Positions 8,871-18,900 of a stretch of DNA of 64,000 nucleotides are shown in pieces. The stretch comes from Candidatus Heimdallarchaeota archaeon (GTDB lineage: Archaea; Asgardarchaeota; Heimdallarchaeia; Heimdallarchaeales; Kariarchaeaceae). The stretch is from the NCBI GenBank assembly GCA_030149205.1, contig JASBSB010000001.1, forward strand, positions 1 through 64,000. The letters run 5' to 3'. The number at the start of each line of letters is the position of its first letter. Positions within the stretch are counted from its first letter, which is position 1. Below the pieces are notes generated by a model. It was given only the letters and a program-made list of their open reading frames with translations, was not told the DNA's origin and searched no databases. Position numbers and translations under genes: made by a program.

Positions 8871-10731
8871 CTTCTTTCACCTCATTATCTGTTTCAACAT
8901 TATAGTTTGCCCAGATGGCATTCCCAAATGACAACCCCATAGCAAAGGTGAATGAGATTGTTTCATTGGATGGATAATCTGTGTTTTCAAGGAAATATTT
9001 ACTGGCAAGTGTTTCTAAGCTGCTCACCTCAAACTTATTTGCATTGTATTCAATGAGCTTATTAATAGCCTCGGGGAACAACCTTTCAACAACACGTGGA
9101 GAAAACCTCAAACCCTGCAATTTTTCATAAAATGGTGTTGATTTTAGTCTCTTGTATTGTTGATTTGCAATCTGTTTTGTCAATATTCCTAGTATGAACA
9201 CCCCTTTTTTGTAGGGATGGTCAAAATATTCATTTTCGTTAAATATTTCGAGACTCTTTCTTGCAAGTTTAGAACTTGAGAGTCCGAAATTTGTTAATTC
9301 TTTTTCTATGTCCATTTTTTGTATCTCTCCTTTTTGTATACAACCAATTTCTTTGTAAAATTCAAGCACCATGTAAACTGTCAGTGTCATATAAAGGAAA
9401 TTATCGTTTAGGTCCCCTCTGTTAACAAATAAGTGTCTGATCATTCTGTTTCCTTGGTTGATAATTTTTGTTTGCTGCAAAGAGTCACCCCTAAAGCTAG
9501 CAGCTACTAGTTCAATGAATTCCTTTTTGAAAATATCACTATTTCCACCTTCTCCTACAGGAGACTTAGGGAAAAGCTGTCTGAGGTTATAGTAAGAAAA
9601 TCTGAGAGATGATTCCTTTGTCAAGGAATCATACCAGCCTGTATTAAATGCTCGGTTTTCCACTATTTTTTTGGCTTTGAACAGCTCAGCTATCCTAGAT
9701 GGAAGTACATTGTTGACTAAAGATAATATCTCAAATTGAGAGTTATTCAACTGATAGAAGAGGAAAGTTAATGTTAAAACATTGTTTTCACCCAGCTCCT
9801 CATAGACTTCATCCTCATTCCCGAATAGCTCATCTCTTATTGTCACCTGATTCTTATCTGTTTCAGCAGTTCTCTCAGGATCAAGATGTGCCTCCTTTAA
9901 TCTTTCAATAAGTGATTCTAAATCTTCACTATAGAACGCTTTGGGGAATAGCAGATAAAATACACCATGAAGGTTAAAGCTAAGATTCTTTTTTATGAAT
10001 CGCATTCCCTCTTCAACAAGAAGTTCGCATTCATCACAAACGGGAAAAATTTTCCAAGCTTCACTTTTATCGAACCCTGGGGAAAATGTGGTCTTATCAT
10101 GCGTGTAGAATGTTTCTGGGCTTGCAAAACCATTTACAGTCTTTTCTTCTCCACAATAATAACAGGTGGATGTACCTCTACTTACAGTATCATATTTTTC
10201 AGAAAAACTAGCTGTTGCAGATGACATGAGATTAGATTGGATATATTGAGAAAAGTTTTGATCCAACCCTTTATCGATAAATCTAACAGTTACCAGGTAA
10301 GTATTTTGATTGTCAGTTCTTTCTTTGATATCTTCGATTAATTTTTGCAGATTTGGATTTGATTCACCTCTACTCACCTTATAAAATTCTGATAGTGTTA
10401 TGAAGATAGGTTGTAATAATGCTGATGAATCTTTTTTTCTTTTATCAAACCAACCAATGATTTTTCTTGTAAGTGTACTTCCAATTTTGTCTAGGTTTAG
10501 TCTTACTGTAGGCACTCCACCAGGACCACTCGCGGGTGGTTTTTGATATGGAGTAGATTTAAGATGTTTTTGTTCATCATATTCAACCACTTCAATAGAA
10601 TGCTCTATTGAATTATCTTCTTTAATTTCCAACTCAAGGAATAAAACATGTGAAACATTTGGATTTTCATAAATTGAATCCTCTATGTCTATGTCAAGTT
10701 CTTTGGCGATCTCATAAGCCGATTCAAACAT
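8863..10731 (-). CDS. cas8b: CRISPR-associated protein Cas8b (Csh1, large subunit)
   Basis: The 622-residue large subunit of the type I-B effector, which recognises the PAM and helps recruit Cas3. The Csh1 signature is a zinc-finger-like pair of CxxC motifs, CYYCGEEK and, about 45 residues later, VCDECELLVEEG. The rest is poorly conserved and largely helical, as expected for Cas8. The frame is open to 10797, but ATG 10731 has AAGGAG eight nt upstream, overlaps cas6 by only 8 nt and is preferred. The C-terminus is acidic. Identity rests on the cysteine motifs and on position between cas6 and cas7. Confidence 0.92.
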   Translation of the reverse strand: MFESAYEIAKELDIDIEDSIYENPNVSHVLFLELEIKEDNSIEHSIEVVEYDEQKHLKSTPYQKPPASGPGGVPTVRLNLDKIGSTLTRKIIGWFDKRKKDSSALLQPIFITLSEFYKVSRGESNPNLQKLIEDIKERTDNQNTYLVTVRFIDKGLDQNFSQYIQSNLMSSATASFSEKYDTVSRGTSTCYYCGEEKTVNGFASPETFYTHDKTTFSPGFDKSEAWKIFPVCDECELLVEEGMRFIKKNLSFNLHGVFYLLFPKAFYSEDLESLIERLKEAHLDPERTAETDKNQVTIRDELFGNEDEVYEELGENNVLTLTFLFYQLNNSQFEILSLVNNVLPSRIAELFKAKKIVENRAFNTGWYDSLTKESSLRFSYYNLRQLFPKSPVGEGGNSDIFKKEFIELVAASFRGDSLQQTKIINQGNRMIRHLFVNRGDLNDNFLYMTLTVYMVLEFYKEIGCIQKGEIQKMDIEKELTNFGLSSSKLARKSLEIFNENEYFDHPYKKGVFILGILTKQIANQQYKRLKSTPFYEKLQGLRFSPRVVERLFPEAINKLIEYNANKFEVSSLETLASKYFLENTDYPSNETISFTFAMGLSFGNAIWANYNVETDNEVKEDE

Positions 10732-11449
10732 GTCTTTGTCTCCTTGAGAGTTTGAATGGTTGGAGAAAACCAAATCCCCATGCTCGCTTTTGTCCAACTC
10801 CGGCTTCTTGAAGCCAAGATTTGAATTTAGATAGATCCTTTCGCTGGTTTAGAAATAGTTTATTCCAGGTGGATCCAATAAATAGGAACCCCTCCCCCTC
10901 CCGCCTGATATTAACAGGAACCTCGTTCCTTATCTCAAGCTGTGTGAATAAATTTCCATCGAAATTAAAGTCCTCGTTACCAGAAAATGTTCTGTATCTT
11001 TGAATAGCTCTCCTTTTGATCTCATCATTAAATGATTGTAAAGTCATGGAGTTCCTTTTGAAAGAGTGATATCTGTTTTGGTTGGCGTCCTCAACAAGAA
11101 CCACAGGACTTCCAGTTTTTAGGTAATTCAACTGAGGAAGCTTTGATTTTGTTATCTCCGTAATTTTGCATCCATAAAACTCTGTTTCAATATTTTCTGT
11201 GTGATATCTATAAAAGCTCTCAATCAGATTGTCATAAGGACTTGAGACGTAAAATGTGAAGGTTTTGTTAAACCGGTCTAGATTAAACCAATCTGAAAAG
11301 ACAAAACTTTTGGAATTCGTAGAATCATGCAATTCAGAATAAGAAGTGTCTTGTAAAGCTTTGTACAAAAATCCTTGAATTGCATGCTTATTTGGTCTCA
11401 CCCTTCCTTTTTGATGAGTTAATGACTCAAATTTATACTGAATTCTCAT
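10724..11449 (-). CDS. cas6: CRISPR RNA-processing endoribonuclease Cas6
   Basis: The 241-residue endonuclease that cuts pre-crRNA inside each repeat. The protein has the two-RRM layout of Cas6, with an N-terminal strand MRIQYKFES and the C-terminal glycine-rich loop GVGQKRAWGFGFLQPF, the family signature (G-x-G-x-x-x-x-G-F-G). A probable catalytic His is in KHAIQGFLYKAL, by analogy with family members. ATG 11449 is preferred over TTG 11458 because a TATA-like ATATTTATAG lies about 26 nt upstream, which would give a leaderless mRNA. It is the first gene of the cas operon. Confidence 0.93.
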   Translation of the reverse strand: MRIQYKFESLTHQKGRVRPNKHAIQGFLYKALQDTSYSELHDSTNSKSFVFSDWFNLDRFNKTFTFYVSSPYDNLIESFYRYHTENIETEFYGCKITEITKSKLPQLNYLKTGSPVVLVEDANQNRYHSFKRNSMTLQSFNDEIKRRAIQRYRTFSGNEDFNFDGNLFTQLEIRNEVPVNIRREGEGFLFIGSTWNKLFLNQRKDLSKFKSWLQEAGVGQKRAWGFGFLQPFKLSRRQRHV

Positions 11450-11470
11450 AGTTATCAATATAAGAATCTT

Positions 11471-11480
11471 CTATAAATAT
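11471..11480 (-). promoter_or_regulatory. TATA box of the cas operon
   Basis: On the minus strand ATATTTATAG is centred about 26 nt upstream of the cas6 ATG at 11449. That distance places the transcription start at or very near the start codon, so cas6 mRNA is predicted to be leaderless. No other TATA-like box stands out between the overlapping cas genes. Confidence 0.6.
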
Positions 11481-11681
11481 GTAACGTGAAATCAGTCATT
11501 ACCATAAAATAAAAGATAATGTCTTTTAACGACGATCTAATTCAAATCTCTCAAAATTAATATTAGTCAAACTGTAATTCTTTCCCATTTTTCATAGAAT
11601 TTTTGATACAAAAAAGATAAATTTAGTTTTTCTGATGCATAGCAATGTAGTAAATGCTTATAAAAGTCATAAAATTTGTAA

Positions 11682-13334
11682 TTGTTGAATTTTCTAGAGA
11701 TAAATTCTAAGTTTAAGGAGTTTATTGTAAACCATATTTCAACCGGTGCGAAGTTAACCAGAAACAAATTTACTCTTGCTGTTTATAACCTTTACAATGA
11801 ATTTGAAGAGCTGGGATTTTCCATGACAGATAAGATTCAAGATGTTCTACCTACGAACCGAGAATATAGAGGGAGATTGAAAACACCCTTCTCTCTTAAA
11901 ATCACGAGAAAACAAAAATTATTAGTGATCAGAGAAGATTACTATTCACTAAATCCACATAGGGAGATACTCTCGTTGGTAGCATTATTTTCTCAACTTG
12001 CATCAACATCTATCAAGGATTTTCAATTCAGTACAAATGTAGCCTTCACCATTGTTTGGGTAAATTTGGAAGAAAAATTTCGAGATAATGTTGTTTCATT
12101 ATGGAGTGAGCAAGTCGATGAAAAATTGCAATTAAGTTCCTCATTTAAAATTGACGTTTCAAAGGCAATTTCGAGTTTTCCCATAAATAATGAATTCATC
12201 AAAGTGGCTATAGAACCACTAACGGCTGAGGTCATTTATGAATATTCACAACAGAAATGGATAGAGAGGCTATTTAACACCATTCCAATACCTTTCTCGA
12301 AATTGACTCTAAAGAGGTTAAAGTTTTTTCAACATGTTATTAATTCTAGAGAATCGAAAGTTTCAAAAATTTGGAAGGAAACGAATTTTTCCAAGAATTT
12401 CTCCTATGAATGTTTTAATTTCTTAATTCTCAACAAATTCATAAGAAATCGAATTTTTATTGACCTGGAAGCAATTGGATTGGAAAAATATTTTCTGCTA
12501 TTTCATCCAATTGACAAATTTTATGGCTCAAACGTTTTTAATTTTAATTTTCTTAATGGGATTCAGTACTATTCTGATGTTGTAAAAACAGAGCTAGTAA
12601 ATTTTAATTATAAAATTGGGAGTGAAAACAAATTAAAAAAATGGCTCTCTAATCAGAACCAGACCTCATCCAATATAAGCGTCATTTACCCTCCTGAATT
12701 GTATAAGGTAACTGAATCTTATCTTATTCAAAATCCATTGGCTTACAATCTTGAGAACAATAGGTGGGAAAGTTATACTGAAATAAATAATAGCTTAATA
12801 AACAAATTTAAGAAATCAAGCTCAGCAACATTACCTCAGAAAAAATCATATTTTGAAACTGTTTTAAAAGTATTAAATTACAACACTCTGAATTTCCAAG
12901 ATTCAACAATATTTAATCCAAGTGAAAAAAGGATCGGTCAAAAATTAGTTAGGGAGCACATCATTTATGAGGGGTTTATTATGCCATTTTTCTTAAATTT
13001 AACCACAATATTTTGTATTATTCAGAATGAGACTTTTTCAAATTTTTTTGATCAATTCAAGACGGTTCTTCCCATAATTCAAGGATTTGAACTTAGAATA
13101 GTTCAAAAAGAAAAATCTGGTGTCGATGAAAATGCCTTGCTGCTGTACTTAGCAGTCCCACACCATTTATTGTCACCTTTGTTACATAACCTTTCAACCA
13201 AATACAAATCTAATATTAAGAAAACTGTGTATATTGGTAATAGAGAACTTACACCATCCTTTTTAACAAAAATTAATAACAGAGGGTGGGTCTTTAATAA
13301 TTTACCTAATGTTAATTTTAATGTATTGGGTTAA
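11682..13334 (+). CDS. Unrecognised protein with central helix-turn-helix-like segment
   Basis: A 550-residue soluble protein I cannot assign. Residues around 215-265 contain a plausible winged helix: KLTLKRLKFFQHVINS, then SKVSKIWKETNFS and YECFNFLILNKFI, followed by beta strands IFIDLEAIGLEKYFLLF. This arrangement of HTH followed by GL..YFLLF recalls Lrp/AsnC-like regulators, and a second strand-rich segment near 430-520 may be another such module. There is no ATG near the front; TTG 11682 or 11685 are the best starts, and TATA-like CTTATAAAAG at about 11658 sits 25 nt upstream, favouring a leaderless message. It is divergent from the cas operon and very lysine/asparagine-rich. A regulatory role is inference only. 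Confidence 0.55.
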   Translation: MLNFLEINSKFKEFIVNHISTGAKLTRNKFTLAVYNLYNEFEELGFSMTDKIQDVLPTNREYRGRLKTPFSLKITRKQKLLVIREDYYSLNPHREILSLVALFSQLASTSIKDFQFSTNVAFTIVWVNLEEKFRDNVVSLWSEQVDEKLQLSSSFKIDVSKAISSFPINNEFIKVAIEPLTAEVIYEYSQQKWIERLFNTIPIPFSKLTLKRLKFFQHVINSRESKVSKIWKETNFSKNFSYECFNFLILNKFIRNRIFIDLEAIGLEKYFLLFHPIDKFYGSNVFNFNFLNGIQYYSDVVKTELVNFNYKIGSENKLKKWLSNQNQTSSNISVIYPPELYKVTESYLIQNPLAYNLENNRWESYTEINNSLINKFKKSSSATLPQKKSYFETVLKVLNYNTLNFQDSTIFNPSEKRIGQKLVREHIIYEGFIMPFFLNLTTIFCIIQNETFSNFFDQFKTVLPIIQGFELRIVQKEKSGVDENALLLYLAVPHHLLSPLLHNLSTKYKSNIKKTVYIGNRELTPSFLTKINNRGWVFNNLPNVNFNVLG

Positions 13335-13398
13335 TTGTTAATATTATAATATAATTGAATTATTCATTTAAACAACATAATATATCGAATACCAAACT

Positions 13399-13536
13399 CT
13401 ATGCGGGCAAAGGATCTGTACCAGGTGGGACACTTGGTGGATCCGTTGGGTCGCCCATCAGATAGTAGGTAGTCACAATAGCAGCGAGCTTCAGAAGAAG
13501 CACGGAAATGATTGAAGTTGTGGTAACTGTAATCAT
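13399..13536 (-). CDS. Small membrane protein with Pro-rich tail
   Basis: A 45-codon frame on the minus strand reads as a sensible small protein: MITVTTTSIISVLLLKLAAI, then VTTYYLMGD and a tail rich in Pro, Thr and Asp ending DPLPA. That gives one membrane helix (about 8-27) and a 17-residue proline-rich C-terminus. The stretch is clearly less AT-rich than the surrounding intergenic DNA, which supports coding. No ribosome-binding site is evident. Another frame of this stretch is open for 78 codons but gives a disordered, cysteine-containing sequence with no visible logic. Function unknown. Confidence 0.5.
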   Translation of the reverse strand: MITVTTTSIISVLLLKLAAIVTTYYLMGDPTDPPSVPPGTDPLPA

Positions 13537-13808
13537 AGTAAATTAAGCTATTTGAGTAAAATACTATGGCAATTTGGTCATAACAGGAAAATATTTCCAA
13601 TAGGATGTTGAGAGTTCTGTACTTAGTTTTTCATGACTATGCTGTAATTTGTAAGAGAAAATTGTTAGGGATTGTTTTTCTTACACTCCTCAATTGTACT
13701 AGTCTTGTACTTATATCTAAATTCTTATTATTAAAATTCAGATACTGTTACATAAATTTTGACAAATTCGTCAGATAATATTTATAAAAACATATTCAAT
13801 CTAAAAAT
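13537..13808. other. Intergenic stretch with a promoter at its right end
   Basis: Together with the structured element that follows, this forms the longest stretch of the window without an evident protein gene (about 400 nt before the next CDS). I see no conserved frame on either strand. The right end holds a strong archaeal promoter: TTTATAAAA at 13781-13789 with purine-rich AGATAATA just upstream, 25 nt before the RNA element at 13809. Confidence 0.5.
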
Positions 13809-13865
13809 AGGGAGTGGGAACCGTTATCCGATAGGGTTCCTTGTGGATGGCCACTTAAGCTCCCT
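13809..13865 (+). ncRNA. Candidate structured RNA or 5' leader (three-way junction)
   Basis: Twenty-five nt after a canonical TATA box, the sequence folds by eye into a three-way junction. AGGGAG at 13809-13814 pairs with CTCCCT at 13860-13865. GGAACC (13817-13822) pairs with GGTTCC (13835-13840), with an inner TAT/ATA helix around CCG. GTGG (13843-13846) pairs with CCAC (13851-13854) around ATGG. Downstream TTCCCA (13874-13879) could instead pair with TGGGAA (13815-13820), breaking the first hairpin, so a switch-like alternative fold is possible. The next gene begins at 13935, so this may be its leader or an independent RNA. No known RNA family is recognised. Confidence 0.45.
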
Positions 13866-13934
13866 CATCTTCATTCCCAACCTTAATCATTCAAATTTAA
13901 GCAAACCCGAGTGATTTAAATAAATCAATACAGT

Positions 13935-15308
13935 ATGAAGTTTGTGAAGCGACTCTATGTTATCTTTCCATTTATTGTCTCTGTACAATTTTTGGAAGAC
14001 TGGAGTAGAAAACTCAAAAACAAAATGCTAAAAATTAACTCCTTAGGTTACAAACCACAAATTCTTAAAAAATTTGAGAAAAATTACAGCTCTACTGAAT
14101 TTCACATCTACAAGAAACACTTTGATAGATTAAATGTATACACTAATGACAGTTCTAGGAGTTTGGACCTTCCTCTGTTAAGTCATAGCCCGATCTATTG
14201 GAAGAAAAGAATACATAAAAATCAAAATTTGGTACTTTGTCTTCGACAAAGTGGAATTAATCATCTAGTAACTTTTGTATTAATCGAAGACAACACTGAT
14301 GTTGATCAAATTAACAAACTTAGGCGTAGCTTAAGACAAGAGATCCGTGATTATTTTAGGGAATTTAAGGATGCGAACCGAATATTTTCTTTCATAAATT
14401 TTGACCCAGTGTTTCTGGTTTATGGTTCGTATCATAATGGAGATATCGCAGATGATTCACGCTATGTAAAGAGATTGTTCTCTGAATTTCAGATAAATTC
14501 AGGGATCGAAGAACTGAATGATGAAAAACATGACTTACAATACTTTAGCAAAAAGATTTATTATTTTGCAACCGAGAAATTACCTAACGATAAGAATTAT
14601 TTGGCAGAACTATTAATCAACCCCTTGGTTCTAGCGTATGGAACAAATATTCTTGTTAAGGATCTTCCTCTTGGATTTAATAATGATTCTGTGTATCCCA
14701 AAAAGATCTGGATGACATTGTTATATCAGTATAATCCACTCATCTTAGGAGCAAAGGCAAGGATAGATTCTTTATTAGTCAGTATAAGTCGCCATTTTTT
14801 TCTTGAAGTGTCTAGAGTTATTAAGTTACGACAAAAGTATCGTGAGTTTTTGCTAAACCTCCTCGAGCCTAGCCAATCCTCTATTTTTTCATGTCTTCAA
14901 TTGTATTCAATAATTAGACAACTTCCTATGTACAATGTAAATCCGCTTCCCATCATTGACAATAATAAAATAACAAATTTGAGTATTGAGGAGGAACAGC
15001 TTGATACCTATAACAAGGTAATAGATGCGATGCGGAAATGGACTGATCCTACTATTCCAAATGGTGCATTACTATCCGATATCAATAAAAAATTTGGCAA
15101 TAGATATCGTAGGACAATAGATCTTACTGAAAAGTTACAGCCTCTTGTTAACAAGGGATTAATTACATTTGAAAAGATTAAGGGGCTTCGAGGGAGGGGT
15201 AAATTCAAAAGAGTGTATAGGTTAAGCTTCGAAGAATCAAATTTGAGGAATATTCTTAAGGATCAAATTTTAAGTCTACAAGACCCTGACCTTGATTTTA
15301 AGGGGTAA
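13935..15308 (+). CDS. Unrecognised protein with C-terminal winged-helix-like domain
   Basis: A 457-residue protein of unknown function. The last third resembles a DNA-binding winged helix: residues about 375-440 hold NGALLSDINKKFGNRYRRTI, then LTEKLQPLVNKGLITFEKI and a basic wing GLRGRGKFKRVYRLSF. The N-terminal part has a hydrophobic start RLYVIFPFIVSVQF and beta-rich segments such as NLVLCLRQSGINHLVTFVLI, then helices with many Arg/Lys. ATG 13935 lacks a clear Shine-Dalgarno, and the nearest TATA-like sequence (13914-13924) is too close for a standard leaderless start, so transcription may begin at the element near 13810. Together with 11682-13334 it could be regulatory, but nothing links it directly to CRISPR. 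Confidence 0.5.
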   Translation: MKFVKRLYVIFPFIVSVQFLEDWSRKLKNKMLKINSLGYKPQILKKFEKNYSSTEFHIYKKHFDRLNVYTNDSSRSLDLPLLSHSPIYWKKRIHKNQNLVLCLRQSGINHLVTFVLIEDNTDVDQINKLRRSLRQEIRDYFREFKDANRIFSFINFDPVFLVYGSYHNGDIADDSRYVKRLFSEFQINSGIEELNDEKHDLQYFSKKIYYFATEKLPNDKNYLAELLINPLVLAYGTNILVKDLPLGFNNDSVYPKKIWMTLLYQYNPLILGAKARIDSLLVSISRHFFLEVSRVIKLRQKYREFLLNLLEPSQSSIFSCLQLYSIIRQLPMYNVNPLPIIDNNKITNLSIEEEQLDTYNKVIDAMRKWTDPTIPNGALLSDINKKFGNRYRRTIDLTEKLQPLVNKGLITFEKIKGLRGRGKFKRVYRLSFEESNLRNILKDQILSLQDPDLDFKG

Positions 15309-15396
15309 AATTAAATTTTGAATTTATTTATAATTTTTTTAAAAATTTATCAATTAAATTTGAATGTATTTATTTTAGCATTATCCTAACTAGGCA

Positions 15397-15969
15397 CTAC
15401 TTCTTTTTTCGAGTTAACCCAAATAGTATACCCATAGCTATAGCAGTATTAATACCAAATCCAATGATTGCTGCCTTGAAAGGAACCAAATAAGATAGTC
15501 TTACAAGTGCATAGGACACATTTCTGGCTTTTTGCTGGTCAGCTGGGGAAAGTGGACCAAGATAAAGACTTTGACCTACGAACAATGCGATGAGCATTGA
15601 AACAATTAAACTAAGGAATACAAATACAACAAATGAGAATAATGCATGCTTAAAGTTCTTAGATAGAAATCCTAAGACTACGATGCTAATTAGGAAAACT
15701 GCAAAATAGAGGACATAGGAAATGTTGAAATTCAGCGAAACAAAACCCTCAGTTCCAACCAAGGTAAATACTAGCATTGACCATACATCAAAGAGCATTC
15801 CCAAGTTTGTAAGATCCGAGCTACCAGAGATTTGAAATTTAGTCAACAGGTCAGTCATAGGTATACTTGGCTTTAACAATCCAACCAGGGTCAGAGCATA
15901 GAGCAATGCAAAATTTATCACCAGACCAACCACACCTGGAATCAGTAAAAGAAGACTCTTGAGATTCAT
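15397..15969 (-). CDS. Multi-pass membrane protein, unknown
   Basis: A 190-residue integral membrane protein with about five hydrophobic helices (near 5-28, 63-78, 84-102, 106-132 and 156-184) and a basic end TRKKK. The motif between helices, SLYLGPLSPADQQKARNVSY, looks extracellular. Its ATG overlaps the stop of the large surface protein gene by 4 nt (ATGA), so the two are translationally coupled and may form one membrane assembly. No family recognised. Confidence 0.7.
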   Translation of the reverse strand: MNLKSLLLLIPGVVGLVINFALLYALTLVGLLKPSIPMTDLLTKFQISGSSDLTNLGMLFDVWSMLVFTLVGTEGFVSLNFNISYVLYFAVFLISIVVLGFLSKNFKHALFSFVVFVFLSLIVSMLIALFVGQSLYLGPLSPADQQKARNVSYALVRLSYLVPFKAAIIGFGINTAIAMGILFGLTRKKK

Positions 15970-18900
15970 AATCTGAGCCTCCTCTTACGCTTCATCACAA
16001 CAGGAAGAGCAATTAAAAAGGTAGGAATAACTATCCAATTGAATGGTAATGAGTTGGCAAGACTTTCTACCTGTCCAGCTGCGCTTTGCACTGATTTTGC
16101 CTTGGGAACCAAGTTTGCACCCCAGTTTAATGGAAGGTCTACCCAGTAATTCATAACATAAAAGCTCTGAGTTTTACCTAACTTCTTTAGACTCGTCTGA
16201 TAGACAGCCATTCCGAAAGAGTACTGGAGATCAGTGTACTCCTGAGGATTACTTATACTACCAATATCTCCTCTGAATGCTGTATTTTGTCCAACGGCTG
16301 TTGAGTGAGAACCAGTCTTTGTGATTCCCCAGGTTGCTCCTCCTCCACCTCCTATTCCAAAGAGAGTTGCACCTCCTCCAAGAGAGTAATCTTCAGACAC
16401 GGAGTAAGTGAATCCAGTTGCTTTTTCAGTGCTTAAATCTATCTGAACTCCTTGAGAACCGCCTCCTTGTCCCACAGTTCTTTGAGTTGACAATATTGGG
16501 TTTGAGATAAAGTTTGTGAAGTAAGATTTGTTGTGATAAGAAGGAACATATCCTGGAACATGTTTAAAGAGGTTACTTCCAAGTTCTACATCAGCTGTAT
16601 TTTTGTGAGCGTTATAGTATTGAATTGTCTCTAGCAACAGGCTTGGAGCTCTAGGTACATTCAAAGTGAAATTTGTTCCAATTAGCCTTGGGTCCTGAGA
16701 ATCTAGGATTCTATACACATAGTAATCAATTATAGTGGTTGTATAAACCACGAAGTCGTCCTTATATCCACCCGAGAAATCATCAGTTTTTATGATGGTG
16801 GTCGTCTTTGTGTTAGTTTTCGTAAACTCTTCATTAAAGTTATACTGAAACTCTCCACCAACTTCAAAAACATCAAAGAAGGTTGGTTTGATCTGAGCTT
16901 GTGCATAAGCACCATATGAAGAGGTTACCTCGTTTTCTGCTGTTTTAGAGTTGGTGACTGATTTCCCAAAGGTTGATCCTGTACTCGCAAAATTTTGTGA
17001 GGTTCCTTCCTGACTTGGAGGCGCTGCTGCTACCACCATTATCTCACCACCAGTTTTAAATTGCCCAAATTGGTCTGTGTATTCGAGCGTAAACTTGTCA
17101 CCATTTGAATCTCCAATTGAAATATGGATGACATAGCGAGAATCATGAGTCTGGAAAAATTGATCAAGAAGTTTAAACTGCGTTCCATCCCATTGATACA
17201 CTTTGATACCATATCCACTGTTTCCATAAGAAAATGAAGTGGTCATTTCTGGAATTGTGTCCTGGTTTATGTCACCAAACCCTAATTCACCCCACATTCC
17301 ATAGTTACCGGGTAAATCACCGTTCTTTGAATTTCCTGGGTAATAGTCCACTTTTCCGGTGAAGAGAGATTTGTAGCTTTGAGATTTCCCAGCAAACATA
17401 TGTAAAGTCATATCCGGAAGAAGAACAAATAGTTCTGACTCCTTATTTTGATTTATATCATAGGAATATATCCTAGGAATTGTTCCCTTGAATGTGGGAT
17501 TATCAGCAATCAAAGACTTTTCCAGAACAAAGTTGTTTAGTTTGTTACCATAGATTAAAACTGATCCTAGATTCTTGTCAGATTTTATTACCGCAATCTC
17601 AGAGACAGAATCATTGTTATAATCACCAACTGTGGCTTGGACTCCCATGTTGACCTGATCCCAAGTTAAATCTTTAAGAATTTTAAAATCAGTGGATTTG
17701 TCGTCTAGAACTATCACATGAGGCTTTTTCTGTGCGTCTATGCCAGAAATGACGAGTTCTTGACTTGAATCTGAGTCTAAGTTCCCAGCACTCATGGATT
17801 TTGTACCAAAATATTCAATATCAAAATCACCTGTATTTTGCATTGAATAGGTGATTTGGGGTAGTTGTATTTTCTTAATAAACTTAGGACCATTTCCGAA
17901 ATTATTTGGGAGTGCAGATGAATTTGAAATCTTATAGATTTCAAGAGGGGTTGCTCCTTGAGGAACCTCAGTAGTGATAGTTCCGTAATTTCCTTTAACA
18001 TAGACCCCTGTCTTAGATTTTATTGTCCCAAAAGTGTTAATATAAACCCCTCCTGATAGACTTGAAGAAGTTGTGTCACCTTCAAATGAAAACATTTCAA
18101 GTGAGTTAAGTTTTGTCACATTTTGGAGACTCAATGCACCAGTCTGATTATTTACAGACCAATAATTCCCAGATGTAGATTTTAGTGCAAAAGTCTGACC
18201 ATACCTAATTGTAGAGTTATCATTTTTATTAAATGGGTTTATCAAAGTGAATTTTTGTCCTGCCTCAGCCTTATTCAATCCAGGAAGTTCCGTCGTGGCA
18301 AGAGTATTAGAAGTGCTTCCAGAGATATATCTTGCGCTTCCAGATTTTGTTCTTAGTGATATGTCTTGCCCGTAAGCAATTTGACCTGGAATCACAGAAT
18401 TCATTAGATCGTCAAAGACCCAAATTGTGGTTTTACCATTTTCTACACCCATTACAACGAACTCATTCATTATATCATTATCTAGATTTAGTGTTAGTAT
18501 TTGTGGGATTTGAATATTACTTGAACCAGGGTAATTTTGTGCACCTCCAAAAGGGTTTGCATAGTTGTTAATTAAGAACGATTTATCTTTAGGACCCCAA
18601 GTCTCAATAACCCTTAATTGTATTCCTACATCAGGACAGCCTGTGCATTTATATGTTGTTGTGAATGCCATGATTAAATCTGACCTAAAATTACCGTCTA
18701 CATCACCATTAGCAACATTGGATGGTCTTGCTTCATCTCCATTGGACATAATGTTTGGTCCAACAACGGTTTTTGCAAGCTCTTGTGAATAATTAAAGTT
18801 AGGTTTGTTTCGACTACTAATGATTGAATATCCCAGATCTCCGGGAAAATTCGCATAATCAATCTGTCTCCAAACAGAAGCCATTAGCTCATTGCTGCCA

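Noticed and set aside
13364..13600. 78-codon minus-strand frame
   Set aside because: The alternative 45-codon frame in the same place gives a coherent membrane peptide; this one looks like its shadow.
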